64,000 nucleotides of DNA from Cobetia amphilecti (GTDB taxonomy: Bacteria > Pseudomonadota > Gammaproteobacteria > Pseudomonadales > Halomonadaceae), in NCBI RefSeq assembly GCF_020217465.1, contig NZ_CP084115.1, positions 2,728,001 through 2,792,000 of the forward strand, written 5' to 3'. Positions within the stretch are counted from its first letter, which is position 1. Every line of letters starts with the position of its first letter. Under the pieces are notes generated by a model that saw nothing but the letters and a program-made list of their open reading frames with translations, searched no databases and had not been told where the DNA came from. The position numbers and the translations under genes are program-made. This document shows positions 1 to 9,117 of the stretch, piece by piece.

Positions 1-276
1 CCGCGTGCCATCCGTCGAGACATCGTCATGCACGACGATCTCGAACGGAAAACGCGTGCGCTGCATCAGAAAGCCATCCAGCGCCATGCGAATGTAGTCG
101 CCATGATTGAAGGCGAAGCACATCACCGAGACGCGCGGGGCGCTGAGATCGCCCTCCCACTCGGCCATGATGGCGGCTTCCTCGGCGGGCGCCGGCGGTA
201 CAGGCAAGGGGCCTGACTGCGGTGTGCCATCCATGAGGGGCGTCGCGAGTGCCCGGGCATAACTCAGTTCTAACAT
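1..276 (-). CDS. Glycosyltransferase family 2, N-terminal part (runs off the left edge)
   Basis: The visible 92 codons give an N-terminal tail of about 47 residues followed by VSVMCFAFNHGDYIRMALDG and then EIVVHDDVSTDGT. This is the start of a GT-A fold of glycosyltransferase family 2: the first beta strand, then the nucleotide-binding DD-S-DGT motif. Such enzymes transfer a sugar from a nucleotide donor to a lipid-linked repeat unit at the cytoplasmic face of the membrane. The ATG at 276 overlaps the end of the flippase gene by 7 bases, so it is translationally coupled as the next gene of polysaccharide module A. The acceptor and sugar cannot be told. The C-terminal half lies outside the window. 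Confidence 0.85.
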   Translation of the reverse strand, partial: MLELSYARALATPLMDGTPQSGPLPVPPAPAEEAAIMAEWEGDLSAPRVSVMCFAFNHGDYIRMALDGFLMQRTRFPFEIVVHDDVSTDGTR

Positions 277-1739
277 GCAGTATTCCCCACTTTCCGATGT
301 GAAAGACGCTCCTGGATCCAGCCGGCGCCATACTGCCAGGCCGCGAAGCGCAACCAGCAGGACAGCAACAGATAGGCCGCCCCTGCCAGCAGGCCTGATA
401 CCACCAGCACCACCGGCGCCGGCCAGATGGCCAACAGCGCAGGCACGGCCCACCAGGTCGTGCCCGCCACCGCACAGGCCAGCAGCAGAGCCGGCAGGAA
501 GTCGGCCAGCTGCTCGCGGATGCTGTAGTTGATCAACTCCCGCGAGAACCAGGCATTGGGGATGTAGGACACCACCGCCACCACGATCTGCCCGATCAGG
601 ATCGCCATCACGCCATGGCGCCAGGTCACCGCCAGCACCGCACAGATCAATACCTTCTTGACGATCTCGAGCCCGAGGAACAGGTCCGAGCGCCCCTTGA
701 CCTTGAGCACATTGAGATTGAGCGTGCTCAGGGGATACATGACGGCCGCGATGCACATCAGCTGCAGATAAGGCACCGCCGCCAGCCACCGCTCGGGCAA
801 CAGCGTCAGGAACAGCGGCTCGGCCAGCGCCGCCAGCAACAGCATCGCCGGGAACAGCAGATAGACCATGACCTGCAGGATCTGACGATAGGCACTCTTG
901 AGGCGTACCGGATCCTCCTGAATGCTCGCCAGCGCCGGGAAGGTCACGTTCTGCACCGCCGTCACCAGCTGATTGATCACCAGCTCCTTGAGACGCTCGG
1001 CGAAGAAGAACAACCCCGCCACCGAGGCGGAGAACAGCTTGGCGATCAGCAGCACATAGAGATTGACGAACAGCACATCCAGCATGCGTGACAGGAACAT
1101 CTTGTAGCCGAAGCGGAACATCGCCTTGAACGACACCACGTCGAATTCCAGCCGCGGCCGCCAGCTGCCCCACCACCACATCAGGGCGGTAGTGACCAGC
1201 GCCGCCGTCAACATCTGCCCCACCAGCGCCCAGACCCCGAAGCCCAGCCAGCCCAGCAGCACTGCCACCCCGCCCGACACCACGCTGCCGGGAATGCCAG
1301 CCTTCATGCGCGTGCGAAAATCCAGCGCACGGTTGAGCATCGCGCCCTGAATGACCTCGAAGGAGTTGATCAGCACCACGATGCCGCCGATACGCACCAG
1401 CACGATCAGGCGTGGCTCGGCATAGAAGTCGGCGATCAGGGGAGCGCTGGCATACAGCAGGCCGTAGGCCAGCACCCCGAAGGCGATATTGCTGAAGAAG
1501 GCGGTGCTGGCATCACGCGGCCCGAGGGTCGGCATGCGCAGAATGGCTTGCTGAAGACCGGAATCCATCATGGCCGAGGCGATGGTCAGAAAGACCAGCA
1601 CCATCGCCAGCAACCCGAAATCTTCCGGCACCAGCAGCCGCGCCAGCAGCAGCGTGACCAGACTGGCCATGCCACGCCGCAATAGCTGATCGGAGAAATT
1701 CCACAGAATGCCGATAGCGGTCTTGTTGCTCAGTGACAC
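270..1739 (-). CDS. wzx: Wzx-type lipid-linked oligosaccharide flippase (MOP superfamily), module A
   Basis: 489 residues, mostly hydrophobic, with 12 or more predicted membrane segments spread over the whole length. The N-terminus (GILWNFSDQLLRRGMASLVT, then LLARLLVPEDFGLLAMVLVF) is typical of the Wzx/WzxC branch of the polysaccharide exporter (MOP) family. It should flip the undecaprenyl-PP-linked repeat unit to the periplasmic side of the inner membrane. The start codon is GTG at 1739 and overlaps the end of the WbqC gene by 10 bases. It sits between WbqC and a GT2 gene in module A, so it likely serves the product begun by the PGT at 3893-5203. Substrate unknown. Confidence 0.85.
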   Translation of the reverse strand: MSLSNKTAIGILWNFSDQLLRRGMASLVTLLLARLLVPEDFGLLAMVLVFLTIASAMMDSGLQQAILRMPTLGPRDASTAFFSNIAFGVLAYGLLYASAPLIADFYAEPRLIVLVRIGGIVVLINSFEVIQGAMLNRALDFRTRMKAGIPGSVVSGGVAVLLGWLGFGVWALVGQMLTAALVTTALMWWWGSWRPRLEFDVVSFKAMFRFGYKMFLSRMLDVLFVNLYVLLIAKLFSASVAGLFFFAERLKELVINQLVTAVQNVTFPALASIQEDPVRLKSAYRQILQVMVYLLFPAMLLLAALAEPLFLTLLPERWLAAVPYLQLMCIAAVMYPLSTLNLNVLKVKGRSDLFLGLEIVKKVLICAVLAVTWRHGVMAILIGQIVVAVVSYIPNAWFSRELINYSIREQLADFLPALLLACAVAGTTWWAVPALLAIWPAPVVLVVSGLLAGAAYLLLSCWLRFAAWQYGAGWIQERLSHRKVGNTAC

Positions 1740-2569
1740 GAGGCGTGGCCCCCCTGTTGCGAGTGGGCGGAGACATCGCGCGCCAGCGGCCCCGCCATAG
1801 ACGCCGTGTCACCCGCATCATTGCCCGCGGCGCGCAGCAGCTCCAGGTCTTCTGGCAGCAGCTGGTACTCGGCGAGTCTGTCGCGTACCTCGCCCGGTGA
1901 GCACCACATCAGCATATCGATGATCGACAGGCCGGCGACGAACTCCGCCTTACGCCCCGAGCGACGCGAATCAAGCGGTGTCTGGCAGTAGTCACTCGGC
2001 TGGCTTGCGAGGAATGACAGCGTGATGCCATTGGCCGCAAAGGGCGCCGCCTGGTAGAGCTTGCGGCCGCCGATGCTGTTGATGTAACCCTCGGCCCCGC
2101 GCATCAGTGACATCTCGATCAGACGGTCCTGGGCCTTGAGACTGCGGTCGTGCTCAAGCTCACTGGTCAGCAGAAAGCGACACTCCAGCCCCAGGTAGTC
2201 ACACACCCGCTCGAAGCTGTACTGGCACAGCGCCCCGATGCGGCGGTCTTCATGCTGGAACACCGCCTGCAGCAGCGGCATGACCTGTGCGTAATACGGC
2301 GCCTTGGCATAAGCGTGATGCAGCGTGGTCAGCAGGCTGTCCGGTGTCGGGCCGAAGACGAGTTCGCTGATCAAGCGGTTGGGCGATGCCTTGGGTACCG
2401 ACAGCGTGAAGCGATGCGCCTTGCCGCCCAGCAGCACATTGTTGCGATGGATATAGCCACGCGGAATGAAGGCGACATCGTCATAGACGAGAAACTCGTC
2501 ACAGGCATGCATCAGCTGGAAATAGCCGATATGCGGGAACAGATAGGGCTGCATGATCGCGATGTTCAT
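1730..2569 (-). CDS. WbqC family protein
   Basis: 279 residues. The N-terminus MNIAIMQPYLFPHIGYFQLM and the following DEFLVYDDVAFIPRGYIHRN are hallmarks of the WbqC family, found in O-antigen and capsule clusters beside DegT-type aminotransferases. The biochemical role of the family is poorly settled; it is thought to act in making or decorating an amino sugar. Here it starts 2 bases after the stop of a DegT aminotransferase and overlaps wzx by 10 bases, so the three are one translational unit. The pairing suggests a modified amino sugar in the module A polysaccharide, which is inference. Confidence 0.82.
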   Translation of the reverse strand: MNIAIMQPYLFPHIGYFQLMHACDEFLVYDDVAFIPRGYIHRNNVLLGGKAHRFTLSVPKASPNRLISELVFGPTPDSLLTTLHHAYAKAPYYAQVMPLLQAVFQHEDRRIGALCQYSFERVCDYLGLECRFLLTSELEHDRSLKAQDRLIEMSLMRGAEGYINSIGGRKLYQAAPFAANGITLSFLASQPSDYCQTPLDSRRSGRKAEFVAGLSIIDMLMWCSPGEVRDRLAEYQLLPEDLELLRAAGNDAGDTASMAGPLARDVSAHSQQGGHASCH

Positions 2570-2571
2570 GA

Positions 2572-3714
2572 TCAGGCGGCCTTGACGTGGCGATTGACGA
2601 TGATGCGCACCGCCCCGAGGATCTCGCTGACCTCAAGCCCCGAGTAGAGCGGCAGGCACAGGATACGACTGGCGATATCGGTGGAATGCACGATCTGCGG
2701 GGTGATGACATCCTCGTCCTGCAATTCGGCGGCGGGCCGCCCGAGGAAGGACAGCGATTCCAGCGACGGGCAGAAGTAACGTCGTGCCAGATAGCCTTCC
2801 TGCTGCAGACGCTGCATCACCTCGAGCAGCATGCTTTCGCTTTCGAGAATGATCGGGAAGTAGGCGTAATTCAGGCTGGCGCCGGTCTGGCGAGTCTGCA
2901 GCTGGACATTGCCGCGCAGCGCCTGGGCATAGGCATGCCAGACCAGCGCCCGGCTCTCCAGATTGCCTTCGATCTCATCCAGCACGCACAGCCCCATCGC
3001 CGCCTGGAATTCGTTCATCTTGGCGTTGATGCCCAGCTCTTCGATGCACTCCGGGCCGGTGATGCCGAAGTTGATCAACTTGCGGGCACGCTCCAGGTCT
3101 TCCTTGCGCTTGAAGATGATCGCGCCGCCTTCGATGCTGTGGAACAGCTTGGTGGCGTGGAAGCTCAGGGTGCTGGCATCGCCATGTGACAGCAGGCTGT
3201 TGCCGCGATAGGTCACGCCGAAGGCGTGGGCACCGTCATAGATGACCTTCAGATCATGCGCCTCGCCCAGCGCATCGATGGCCTCGACATCACAGGCATT
3301 GCCGAACACGTGCACCGGCACGATGGCACGGGTGCGTGGCGTGATGGCCGACTCGATGCGCGCCGGGTCCAGACACAGGGTGTCGGGGTCGATATCCGTG
3401 AAGACCGGCTGCATGCCCTCCCACTTCAGGCTGCTGGCGGTGGCGATGAAGGTGAAGGGCGTGGTGATGACCTCCGCCGATTCGTACTGGCCCGGCATCT
3501 GGGCGATGCCCAGCGCGCGATAGGCGATCTGCAGCGCCAGGGTGCCATTGCTGACCAGCAGCAGGTTCTCGACGCCCAGGTAGGTCTCCAGGCGCCGAGT
3601 GAGCTCCTGCTCGAGCGGGCCGTGGTTGGTCAACCAGCGCCCCTCGAAGATGGAATCCACATAGCGGTCGAAATTCTCCCGCTCCGGGAAGTAGGGACGC
3701 GTCACCGTAATCAT
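2572..3714 (-). CDS. DegT/DnrJ/EryC1/StrS family PLP-dependent sugar aminotransferase
   Basis: 380 residues, the usual family length. The aspartate that contacts the PLP ring is in YDGAHAFG (D160), and the Schiff-base lysine is K189 in STLSFHATKLFHSIEGG. These enzymes convert a nucleotide-linked keto-sugar to an amino sugar. It lies in module A between the PGT and WbqC, with a 178-base gap upstream (3715-3892) in which no gene is seen. Which keto-sugar is used, and which dehydratase makes it, cannot be told: no 4,6-dehydratase is present in the window. Confidence 0.9.
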   Translation of the reverse strand: MITVTRPYFPERENFDRYVDSIFEGRWLTNHGPLEQELTRRLETYLGVENLLLVSNGTLALQIAYRALGIAQMPGQYESAEVITTPFTFIATASSLKWEGMQPVFTDIDPDTLCLDPARIESAITPRTRAIVPVHVFGNACDVEAIDALGEAHDLKVIYDGAHAFGVTYRGNSLLSHGDASTLSFHATKLFHSIEGGAIIFKRKEDLERARKLINFGITGPECIEELGINAKMNEFQAAMGLCVLDEIEGNLESRALVWHAYAQALRGNVQLQTRQTGASLNYAYFPIILESESMLLEVMQRLQQEGYLARRYFCPSLESLSFLGRPAAELQDEDVITPQIVHSTDIASRILCLPLYSGLEVSEILGAVRIIVNRHVKAA

Positions 3715-3892
3715 GATATCGACTCCTTTCGTACATCAGATGAAGGTTGGCTCTGACAGCAGACGAGTGCCGGTGCAGCGCGTTCGCTGCCGGGTTCCTC
3801 TGGCAGCGACTCGCTACACGTTTCAGAGAAGTGCCGCACACTCGCCTGCGGAGACACTCGTCTACAGACGTCTACAGAGAGTGCAGGCCCGC

Positions 3893-5203
3893 TCAGCGCG
3901 AGCCGTTGCCGCTGATCACGATCTTGATGGTGCGGATCACCACCAGCAGATCGAGCCAGAAGGAAAAGTGTTTGATGTAGAAGAAGTCGTATTCCAGCTT
4001 GCGGATCATGCCTTCCACTTCAGCGGCGTAACCCTGCTCGACCTGCGCCCAGCCGGTGATGCCCGGGCGCACGACATGGCGGTAGTGGAAGAACGGCACG
4101 TCCTTGCGATACCAGTCGGCTAGATTCATCGACTCGGGGCGCGGGCCGATCAGACTCATGTCGCCCTTGAGCACATTGAACAGCTGGGGCAACTCATCGA
4201 GACGGCACTTGCGGATGAAGCGCCCGACTCGCGTGATGCGTGGATCACTGCCTTCCTGGGTGAAGCCCGCGCCCTTCATGCCGTCATACATGCTGCGGAA
4301 CTTGTAGACGGTGAAGGGACGACAGTGAAAGCCCATGCGCGGCTGGCGGAAGATCACCGGCCCGGGACTGTCGAGGCGAATCGCCAGCGCCGTCAGCAAC
4401 ATGACGGGCGCCAGCAACGGCAGCATGAGCGCGGCGACGGTGAAGTCCATCCAGCGCTTGATGACCTCATAGTCCTCCCGCGGCGTCAGCGAGCCGAACT
4501 CGTTGGCGTAGAGGTGATCCAGCAGCACGCGACCGGTGATCATCTCGTGGGCATGGGTCGCGTGGTAGACCGGGATACGGTGGATGGTGCAGTCGGCCAG
4601 GAAGCTCTCCCACTCGCTGGGCAGCTCACCGCGCAGGTCCGCCACCACGCCGTCGATACGCGGCAGGCCGACCAGGTCAGGCCCGCGCAACGACAGCCAC
4701 TCGACGCCCGGGCGGGTGCACAGACTCGGCGCCTTGCCGTAGGGCACCACCGCGAAGCGCATCCGGCGCAGTCGGGTGTCGATGTAGTAGTAGGCCGTGC
4801 ACAGGCTCACCGCGAGCAGGAAGGACAGGCCGACCTGGTGACGCGAATACTCAAGCCCCAGCACGCCCAGCACCATCATCAAGGTCAGATAGGAGATGAC
4901 GATCGCCGGCACGACATAGAGGTAGGAGCGCGTGCCCGGCAGGCGGGACAGGCGATTGACCGCCGTCACCGCCAGGGTGTACGCCACGCCGGTGCCGAGC
5001 AGGGCATGCCACTGATCATCGCTGGTCAGCCACCAGTGGGTGTCACCCTGCATCAGCTGGTTCAACCCTGCCTGGTACAGTGCCGGCGCGATGACCACCA
5101 CCAGCATCCCGAAGATCAGCTGCAATCGCTTGCTGGCCAGCAAGCGCTCGTAGTGATGCGAGTAACGCCGCTGATGCTCCATCGACAAGGGTATACCGCT
5201 CAT
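3893..5203 (-). CDS. Polyprenyl-phosphate sugar-1-phosphate transferase (WcaJ/WbaP-like PGT), module A
   Basis: 436 residues. The N-terminal half has about four membrane segments and a soluble loop. The C-terminal catalytic domain begins near residue 240 and contains YKFRSM, RKCRLDELPQLFNVLKGDMS, LIGPRPE and VVRPGITGWAQV, the signature of the bacterial sugar transferase family. It moves a sugar-1-phosphate from UDP-sugar to undecaprenyl phosphate and so starts the repeat unit at the inner membrane. A Shine-Dalgarno GGAGG lies 8 bases before the ATG. It is paralogous to the enzyme at 26941-28236, so this locus has two initiating transferases and probably starts two polymers. Confidence 0.9.
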   Translation of the reverse strand: MSGIPLSMEHQRRYSHHYERLLASKRLQLIFGMLVVVIAPALYQAGLNQLMQGDTHWWLTSDDQWHALLGTGVAYTLAVTAVNRLSRLPGTRSYLYVVPAIVISYLTLMMVLGVLGLEYSRHQVGLSFLLAVSLCTAYYYIDTRLRRMRFAVVPYGKAPSLCTRPGVEWLSLRGPDLVGLPRIDGVVADLRGELPSEWESFLADCTIHRIPVYHATHAHEMITGRVLLDHLYANEFGSLTPREDYEVIKRWMDFTVAALMLPLLAPVMLLTALAIRLDSPGPVIFRQPRMGFHCRPFTVYKFRSMYDGMKGAGFTQEGSDPRITRVGRFIRKCRLDELPQLFNVLKGDMSLIGPRPESMNLADWYRKDVPFFHYRHVVRPGITGWAQVEQGYAAEVEGMIRKLEYDFFYIKHFSFWLDLLVVIRTIKIVISGNGSR

Positions 5204-5258
5204 CGTGCTTACCTCCTCCGTGATTCAAGCGTCATGAGAGCTGCCAAGCGAGACGATG

Positions 5259-7478
5259 TCAGGCGTAGCTGTAGTTGTAATAACCGTAGCCATGCTTGTC
5301 GCCAGCTTGCGGTTCGATGGCATTCAGGATGGCGCCCTTGACGTGAATGCCATTGTTCTCGAGCTTCTTGCGTGCATGCTCGAGTTCGCGCACCTGGTTC
5401 ATGCCAAAGCGCGCCACCATCAGACTGGCGCCGACGTGACGACCGATGATCAGCGCTTCGGTCACGGCCAGTACCGGCGGCGTGTCGATGATGATCAGGT
5501 CGTAACGCTCACCGAGTTGCTCCAGCAGCTCGGCGAAATTGGGCTGCATCAACAGCTCCGACGGGTTGGGCGGCGCGACGCCACGGCCCAGGAAATCAAG
5601 ATTGTCGATGCGCGAGTGATACAGCACGCTGTCCAGCGGACTGGCACCGCTGAGCACATCCGACAGACCGCCCTGCTCGGAGGTACGCTGGAAGGCGTGA
5701 TGCAGGTGGCCGCGGCGCATGTCGGCATCGATCAGCAGCACGCGCTGACCGGCCTCGGCACTCACCGCCGCCAGATTGAGGCTGACGAAGCTCTTGCCGA
5801 TGCTCGGGCTCGGCCCGGTGAACATCACCGACTTGCGGCGATTGTCGAGCAGGGCGAAGTGCAGGCTGGTACGCAGGCTGCGCAGGGCCTCGATACTGAT
5901 ATCCGACGGCTGGGAGGTAGCCAGCACCCCCTGATAGATCTCGCGGCCGCCCTTCTCGCCCTTGAGGCGCACGCGGCGCATCATGTTGTGCTGCTGCGGC
6001 GACAGCGGCACCGTGGCGTAGACGGGCAGGTCCAGCGCCTCGATCTGCTCGGCGGTGTCGATGCCCTTGCGCATCGCATGACGCAGCAGCGCGGCCAGCG
6101 TGCCCAGCATCAGGCCGATCATGCAGAACACGGCCAGCATCAGGGACGTCTTCGGCGAGATGGGCACCGGCTGCAGCACCGCGGGGTCCAGGATGCGCAC
6201 ATTGCCGACGGTGCCGGCCTTCTTGAGGCGCACTTCCTCGCGCTTGTTGAGCAGCGCGACATAGATTTCCTGGCTGACGGTGACATTGCGGTTCAGGTTG
6301 AGCGCTTCGCGCTGGGCGGCCGGCAGCTGCTCGGCCTGCTTCTGCACGCGCGCCTTCTCCTGATTGAGCGAATCACGGCGTGCCACCAGCGCCCGATAGG
6401 CCGGGTGCTCGCTGGTGTAGGCACGGGACAGCTCGGCCAGGCGCAGCTTGATCTCGGTCAGCTGATTGTCCAGCCCGACGAGATTCTCCATCACCTGCTG
6501 ACTCTCGGCGGTCAGATCGACCGAGTCGCGACGGCGGCGATAGTCGTTGAGTGCCGATTCCGCCTCATCGAGCTGGCCACGCAGCGTCGGGATCTGGTCG
6601 CCCAGAAAGCCGAGCTGATTGTCCGCCTCGGCAGATTCTCGCTCGATGTTCTGCTGCAGGAAGACATTGGTGATGGTGTCCAGGGTGTTGACGATGGCGG
6701 TCTGGTCACTGCCGGACAGGCTCAGCGTGACCACCCCGGTGTCGGTGCCATTGCGCACGGCGGTGAAGCGCGACTTGAGCGAGTTGATGGCGCTCAGGTC
6801 CGAGATGCTGGTCAGCGTGAAGCGTGCCCCCGGCTCGGCTGACAACTCGCGCACGAAGACCTTGATGCCCTCCGCCAGCGCGTTCTCGCCCACCTTGCCA
6901 TCGACGATCGCCTGCCCCTCGGCATCCAGCAGGCGGTAGCGCTCATCGCCCAGAGCCTCGAGGGTCAGCGTCTGCTGTTGCCACGGGCCACTCAGTTCGA
7001 GCGTGGTGACCTTGAGGGTGTCATCGCCCCAGGCGTAATCCTGCCCGCCCAGGCTTGCCGGCAGGCGCAGATGGCGGTTGGAGAGCCAGTCACCGATGAC
7101 CGGGTAACGCACCGGAGAGACCACGATATTGAGGCGCTCGCGGTCCACGGCCTGGCCCAGTACCAGTCGTGAGGCGAGAATTTCCAGCTCATCGCTGGTG
7201 CTGCTCTCGTCGCTGCCGGTCGCCTGACCGGCCAGCGGCCCCAGCAGGCTGGCGCTGCCACCCTTGTCCTCGACCTGGATCAGGGAATCGGCCAGGTAGA
7301 TGCGCTGCTGGCTACCGACGAGATAGATGCCCAGGAGGGTGAACAGCAGCGTGCTGCCGATCAGCCACCAGCGTCGATGCCAGAGCAAGGCGAGAATGGT
7401 GCTGAAATCGAGTCGGCGCGTGGTGTCCTTGCCAGGCTGTGCAGAAGAGGATGGCATGGGAGAGGTGTACTGATTCAT
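5259..7478 (-). CDS. wzc: Wzc-type polysaccharide co-polymerase / tyrosine autokinase, module A
   Basis: 739 residues, near the family norm. There is an N-terminal cytoplasmic tail, a membrane segment near residue 35, a Wzz-type periplasmic domain with a long coiled-coil stretch, and a second membrane segment near residue 435. The C-terminal BY-kinase domain has Walker A (GPSPSIGKS), Walker A' (LLIDADMRRG) and Walker B (LIIIDTPP). The protein ends in the tyrosine cluster YGYYNYSY, the autophosphorylation tail. Wzc with Wza controls polymerisation and export of high-molecular-weight polysaccharide. No separate Wzb phosphatase gene is seen in the window. It lies directly downstream of wza. Confidence 0.93.
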   Translation of the reverse strand: MNQYTSPMPSSSAQPGKDTTRRLDFSTILALLWHRRWWLIGSTLLFTLLGIYLVGSQQRIYLADSLIQVEDKGGSASLLGPLAGQATGSDESSTSDELEILASRLVLGQAVDRERLNIVVSPVRYPVIGDWLSNRHLRLPASLGGQDYAWGDDTLKVTTLELSGPWQQQTLTLEALGDERYRLLDAEGQAIVDGKVGENALAEGIKVFVRELSAEPGARFTLTSISDLSAINSLKSRFTAVRNGTDTGVVTLSLSGSDQTAIVNTLDTITNVFLQQNIERESAEADNQLGFLGDQIPTLRGQLDEAESALNDYRRRRDSVDLTAESQQVMENLVGLDNQLTEIKLRLAELSRAYTSEHPAYRALVARRDSLNQEKARVQKQAEQLPAAQREALNLNRNVTVSQEIYVALLNKREEVRLKKAGTVGNVRILDPAVLQPVPISPKTSLMLAVFCMIGLMLGTLAALLRHAMRKGIDTAEQIEALDLPVYATVPLSPQQHNMMRRVRLKGEKGGREIYQGVLATSQPSDISIEALRSLRTSLHFALLDNRRKSVMFTGPSPSIGKSFVSLNLAAVSAEAGQRVLLIDADMRRGHLHHAFQRTSEQGGLSDVLSGASPLDSVLYHSRIDNLDFLGRGVAPPNPSELLMQPNFAELLEQLGERYDLIIIDTPPVLAVTEALIIGRHVGASLMVARFGMNQVRELEHARKKLENNGIHVKGAILNAIEPQAGDKHGYGYYNYSYA

Positions 7479-7568
7479 GACGCCGCCTTGAGTAAACGAT
7501 TCAGGCCCGGCAGGCAGGTGATACGGCAGGTCGCGACGCGACCTGCCATGCGGGAGTGGGACATGACC

Positions 7569-8687
7569 TCAATCCTCGATGTCATCGATGACCGAGACGA
7601 AGGCCCCGGTACTGGTCACGGACGGCAGCAGCTGGCTCAGCACACGGTTCCAGCGGCTGACCGGCGCGGCGGTCACGTAGACCACATCACGCGGTTGCAG
7701 CGGGAAGCGCGCGCCCAGCATCAGCGAGGTCGCATCCGAGATATCGAGAATGAAGACCGTGGCCAGCTTGTCGGACTCCGGCGAATTTTCACGCACCACG
7801 AAGACGCCTGACGGATTGGCGCGGTCCTCATCGACCCCGCCGGCCCGCGACAGCGCATCGGTGAGGCTCAGACGTTCATTGCCCACCGGCATGTTGCCGG
7901 GCTTGAGTACCTGACCGAGCACGAAGACGTTCTGGTCTTCCGCCACCGGCACATTGATCACGTCGCCATCCTTGAGCAGACGGTTCTGACGCATGTCGCC
8001 CTGCTGCAGCAGCTGATAGAGACTCAGGTGCTCCTGCTGGCCGTCGCGCGTCAGCGTGATGTTGTGGGTATTGGCCAGTGCCGTGACCCCGCCGCTGGCA
8101 CTGATGGCATCGATCAGGGTCAGCGGAACATCCGTGACCGGCACGAAGCCGGGCTCGGTCACGGCGCCACTCAGATAGACGCGTTTGGAGCGGAATTGCG
8201 CCACCGAGACATTGACCTGCGGCTCGGTGATGTAACGGGACAGCCCCGCGACCAGCGCGGCGCGCACCTCACCCACCGTCATGTCGCGAATGTTGATGCG
8301 CCCGACATAGGGGTAGAACAGCGTGCCATCCGGCTGGACGATGTAGGTCAGTGCCTCGACCGTCTGACGCTGCACACCGCTTTCCTGAGCCAGGTCCAGC
8401 GGCGTGCTCAGGTTGATGGCCAGGATGTCGCCGCCGCCCACGCGGTAGACGTACTGCTTGATGTCATCGACCAGCTCAGGCGGCGCGGGAGCGGTCTGGG
8501 CGGGGCGTGCGCGATAGTTGGAGATCAGCCCGGGGGTGATCGGCGTGACTTCCACCTGGTCGGTCAGCGGCGCGACCTCGGCTTCATAATCCATGTGCCC
8601 ACCGGGCGCGAAGGCACACCCGCTCATCGCCAATACCACGGTGGCAAATGAGAACGCCCGGAGCGTCGTTCTGACCGGTATATCCAT
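7569..8687 (-). CDS. wza: Wza-type outer-membrane polysaccharide export lipoprotein, module A
   Basis: 372 residues. A signal peptide ends in the lipobox LAMSGC (lipidated Cys24). Then follow a Poly_export domain (YRVGGGDILAINL, then DGTLFYPYVGRINI) and SLBB repeats, and a conserved C-terminal VYVTAAPVSRWNRV. It should form the outer-membrane channel of the Wza-Wzc export complex. It is the first gene of module A, and its untranslated leader carries two ops elements. Its closest relative in the window is the wza of module B (30872-32071), which shares the post-lipobox FAPGG motif and the C-terminal segment. Confidence 0.92.
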   Translation of the reverse strand: MDIPVRTTLRAFSFATVVLAMSGCAFAPGGHMDYEAEVAPLTDQVEVTPITPGLISNYRARPAQTAPAPPELVDDIKQYVYRVGGGDILAINLSTPLDLAQESGVQRQTVEALTYIVQPDGTLFYPYVGRINIRDMTVGEVRAALVAGLSRYITEPQVNVSVAQFRSKRVYLSGAVTEPGFVPVTDVPLTLIDAISASGGVTALANTHNITLTRDGQQEHLSLYQLLQQGDMRQNRLLKDGDVINVPVAEDQNVFVLGQVLKPGNMPVGNERLSLTDALSRAGGVDEDRANPSGVFVVRENSPESDKLATVFILDISDATSLMLGARFPLQPRDVVYVTAAPVSRWNRVLSQLLPSVTSTGAFVSVIDDIED

Positions 8688-8713
8688 ATCCTGTCTCTTC
8701 CCCTGTGATCCTG

Positions 8714-8725
8714 ACCGCTACCGCC
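8714..8725 (-). promoter_or_regulatory. Second ops/JUMPstart-like element
   Basis: On the minus strand the sequence reads GGCGGTAGCGGT, matching the 8-base ops core GGCGGTAG exactly. It lies 27 bases upstream of the wza start and 26 bases downstream of a fuller copy. In enterobacteria ops in the transcript-leading strand pauses RNA polymerase and recruits the antiterminator RfaH. Function here is by analogy. Confidence 0.6.
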
Positions 8726-8739
8726 AGGCGCTGTTTCGG

Positions 8740-8751
8740 CACGCTACCGCC
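8740..8751 (-). promoter_or_regulatory. ops/JUMPstart element upstream of wza (RfaH recruitment)
   Basis: On the minus strand it reads GGCGGTAGCGTG, identical to the ops core plus the following bases found before enterobacterial capsule and LPS operons. It is in the right orientation and place, in the leader of a long surface-polysaccharide operon about 53 bases before the wza start. It implies RfaH-dependent antitermination of module A. The rfaH gene itself is not in the window. Confidence 0.75.
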
Positions 8752-8925
8752 CCGAGGAACTGGCGTTCTCCCCTGCTGCCGATAGCGGCGCCCTGTTGGC
8801 GTACATGTCATCTGTCATGGAGTGGTCACGCCTGCCCTTCGATACCCCTGCGACATCCCCGGACACACGTCAGGCATGTGTCCATGACACATGCCCATGA
8901 CCGAACTCCGAAATGGAACGTTTAT

Positions 8926-9117
8926 TAGTATTTTAGTAATTCACTACCAGGCATCTAACACATGAAACATATTGCATTGATCGACTTTCTCATCAATCAA
9001 GACAACATGACTCATTTGATTAATCGATACTTATAAGATTGATCTCACCAACATTACTGATTACTTCTTTCTTGCACTTCTATTGACATTTCTGTTCAAG
9101 CGACTCGTTGCTTGAAC
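8926..9117 (-). promoter_or_regulatory. AT-rich promoter region of module A with an inverted repeat
   Basis: About 190 bases much richer in A and T than the surroundings, placed upstream of the two ops elements, so the probable promoter and operator region of module A. At its far end is an 8-bp inverted repeat, gttcaagc at 9094-9101 and gcttgaac at 9110-9117, with an 8-base centre, possibly an operator. No convincing -35/-10 pair with standard spacing could be fixed. Confidence 0.4.

Noticed and set aside
5256-6842. Long plus-strand open frame (528 codons) opposite wzc
   Set aside because: His/Gln/Arg-rich antisense translation of the well-supported wzc gene; no domain and no ribosome-binding site. 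Such long shadows are expected in high-GC DNA.
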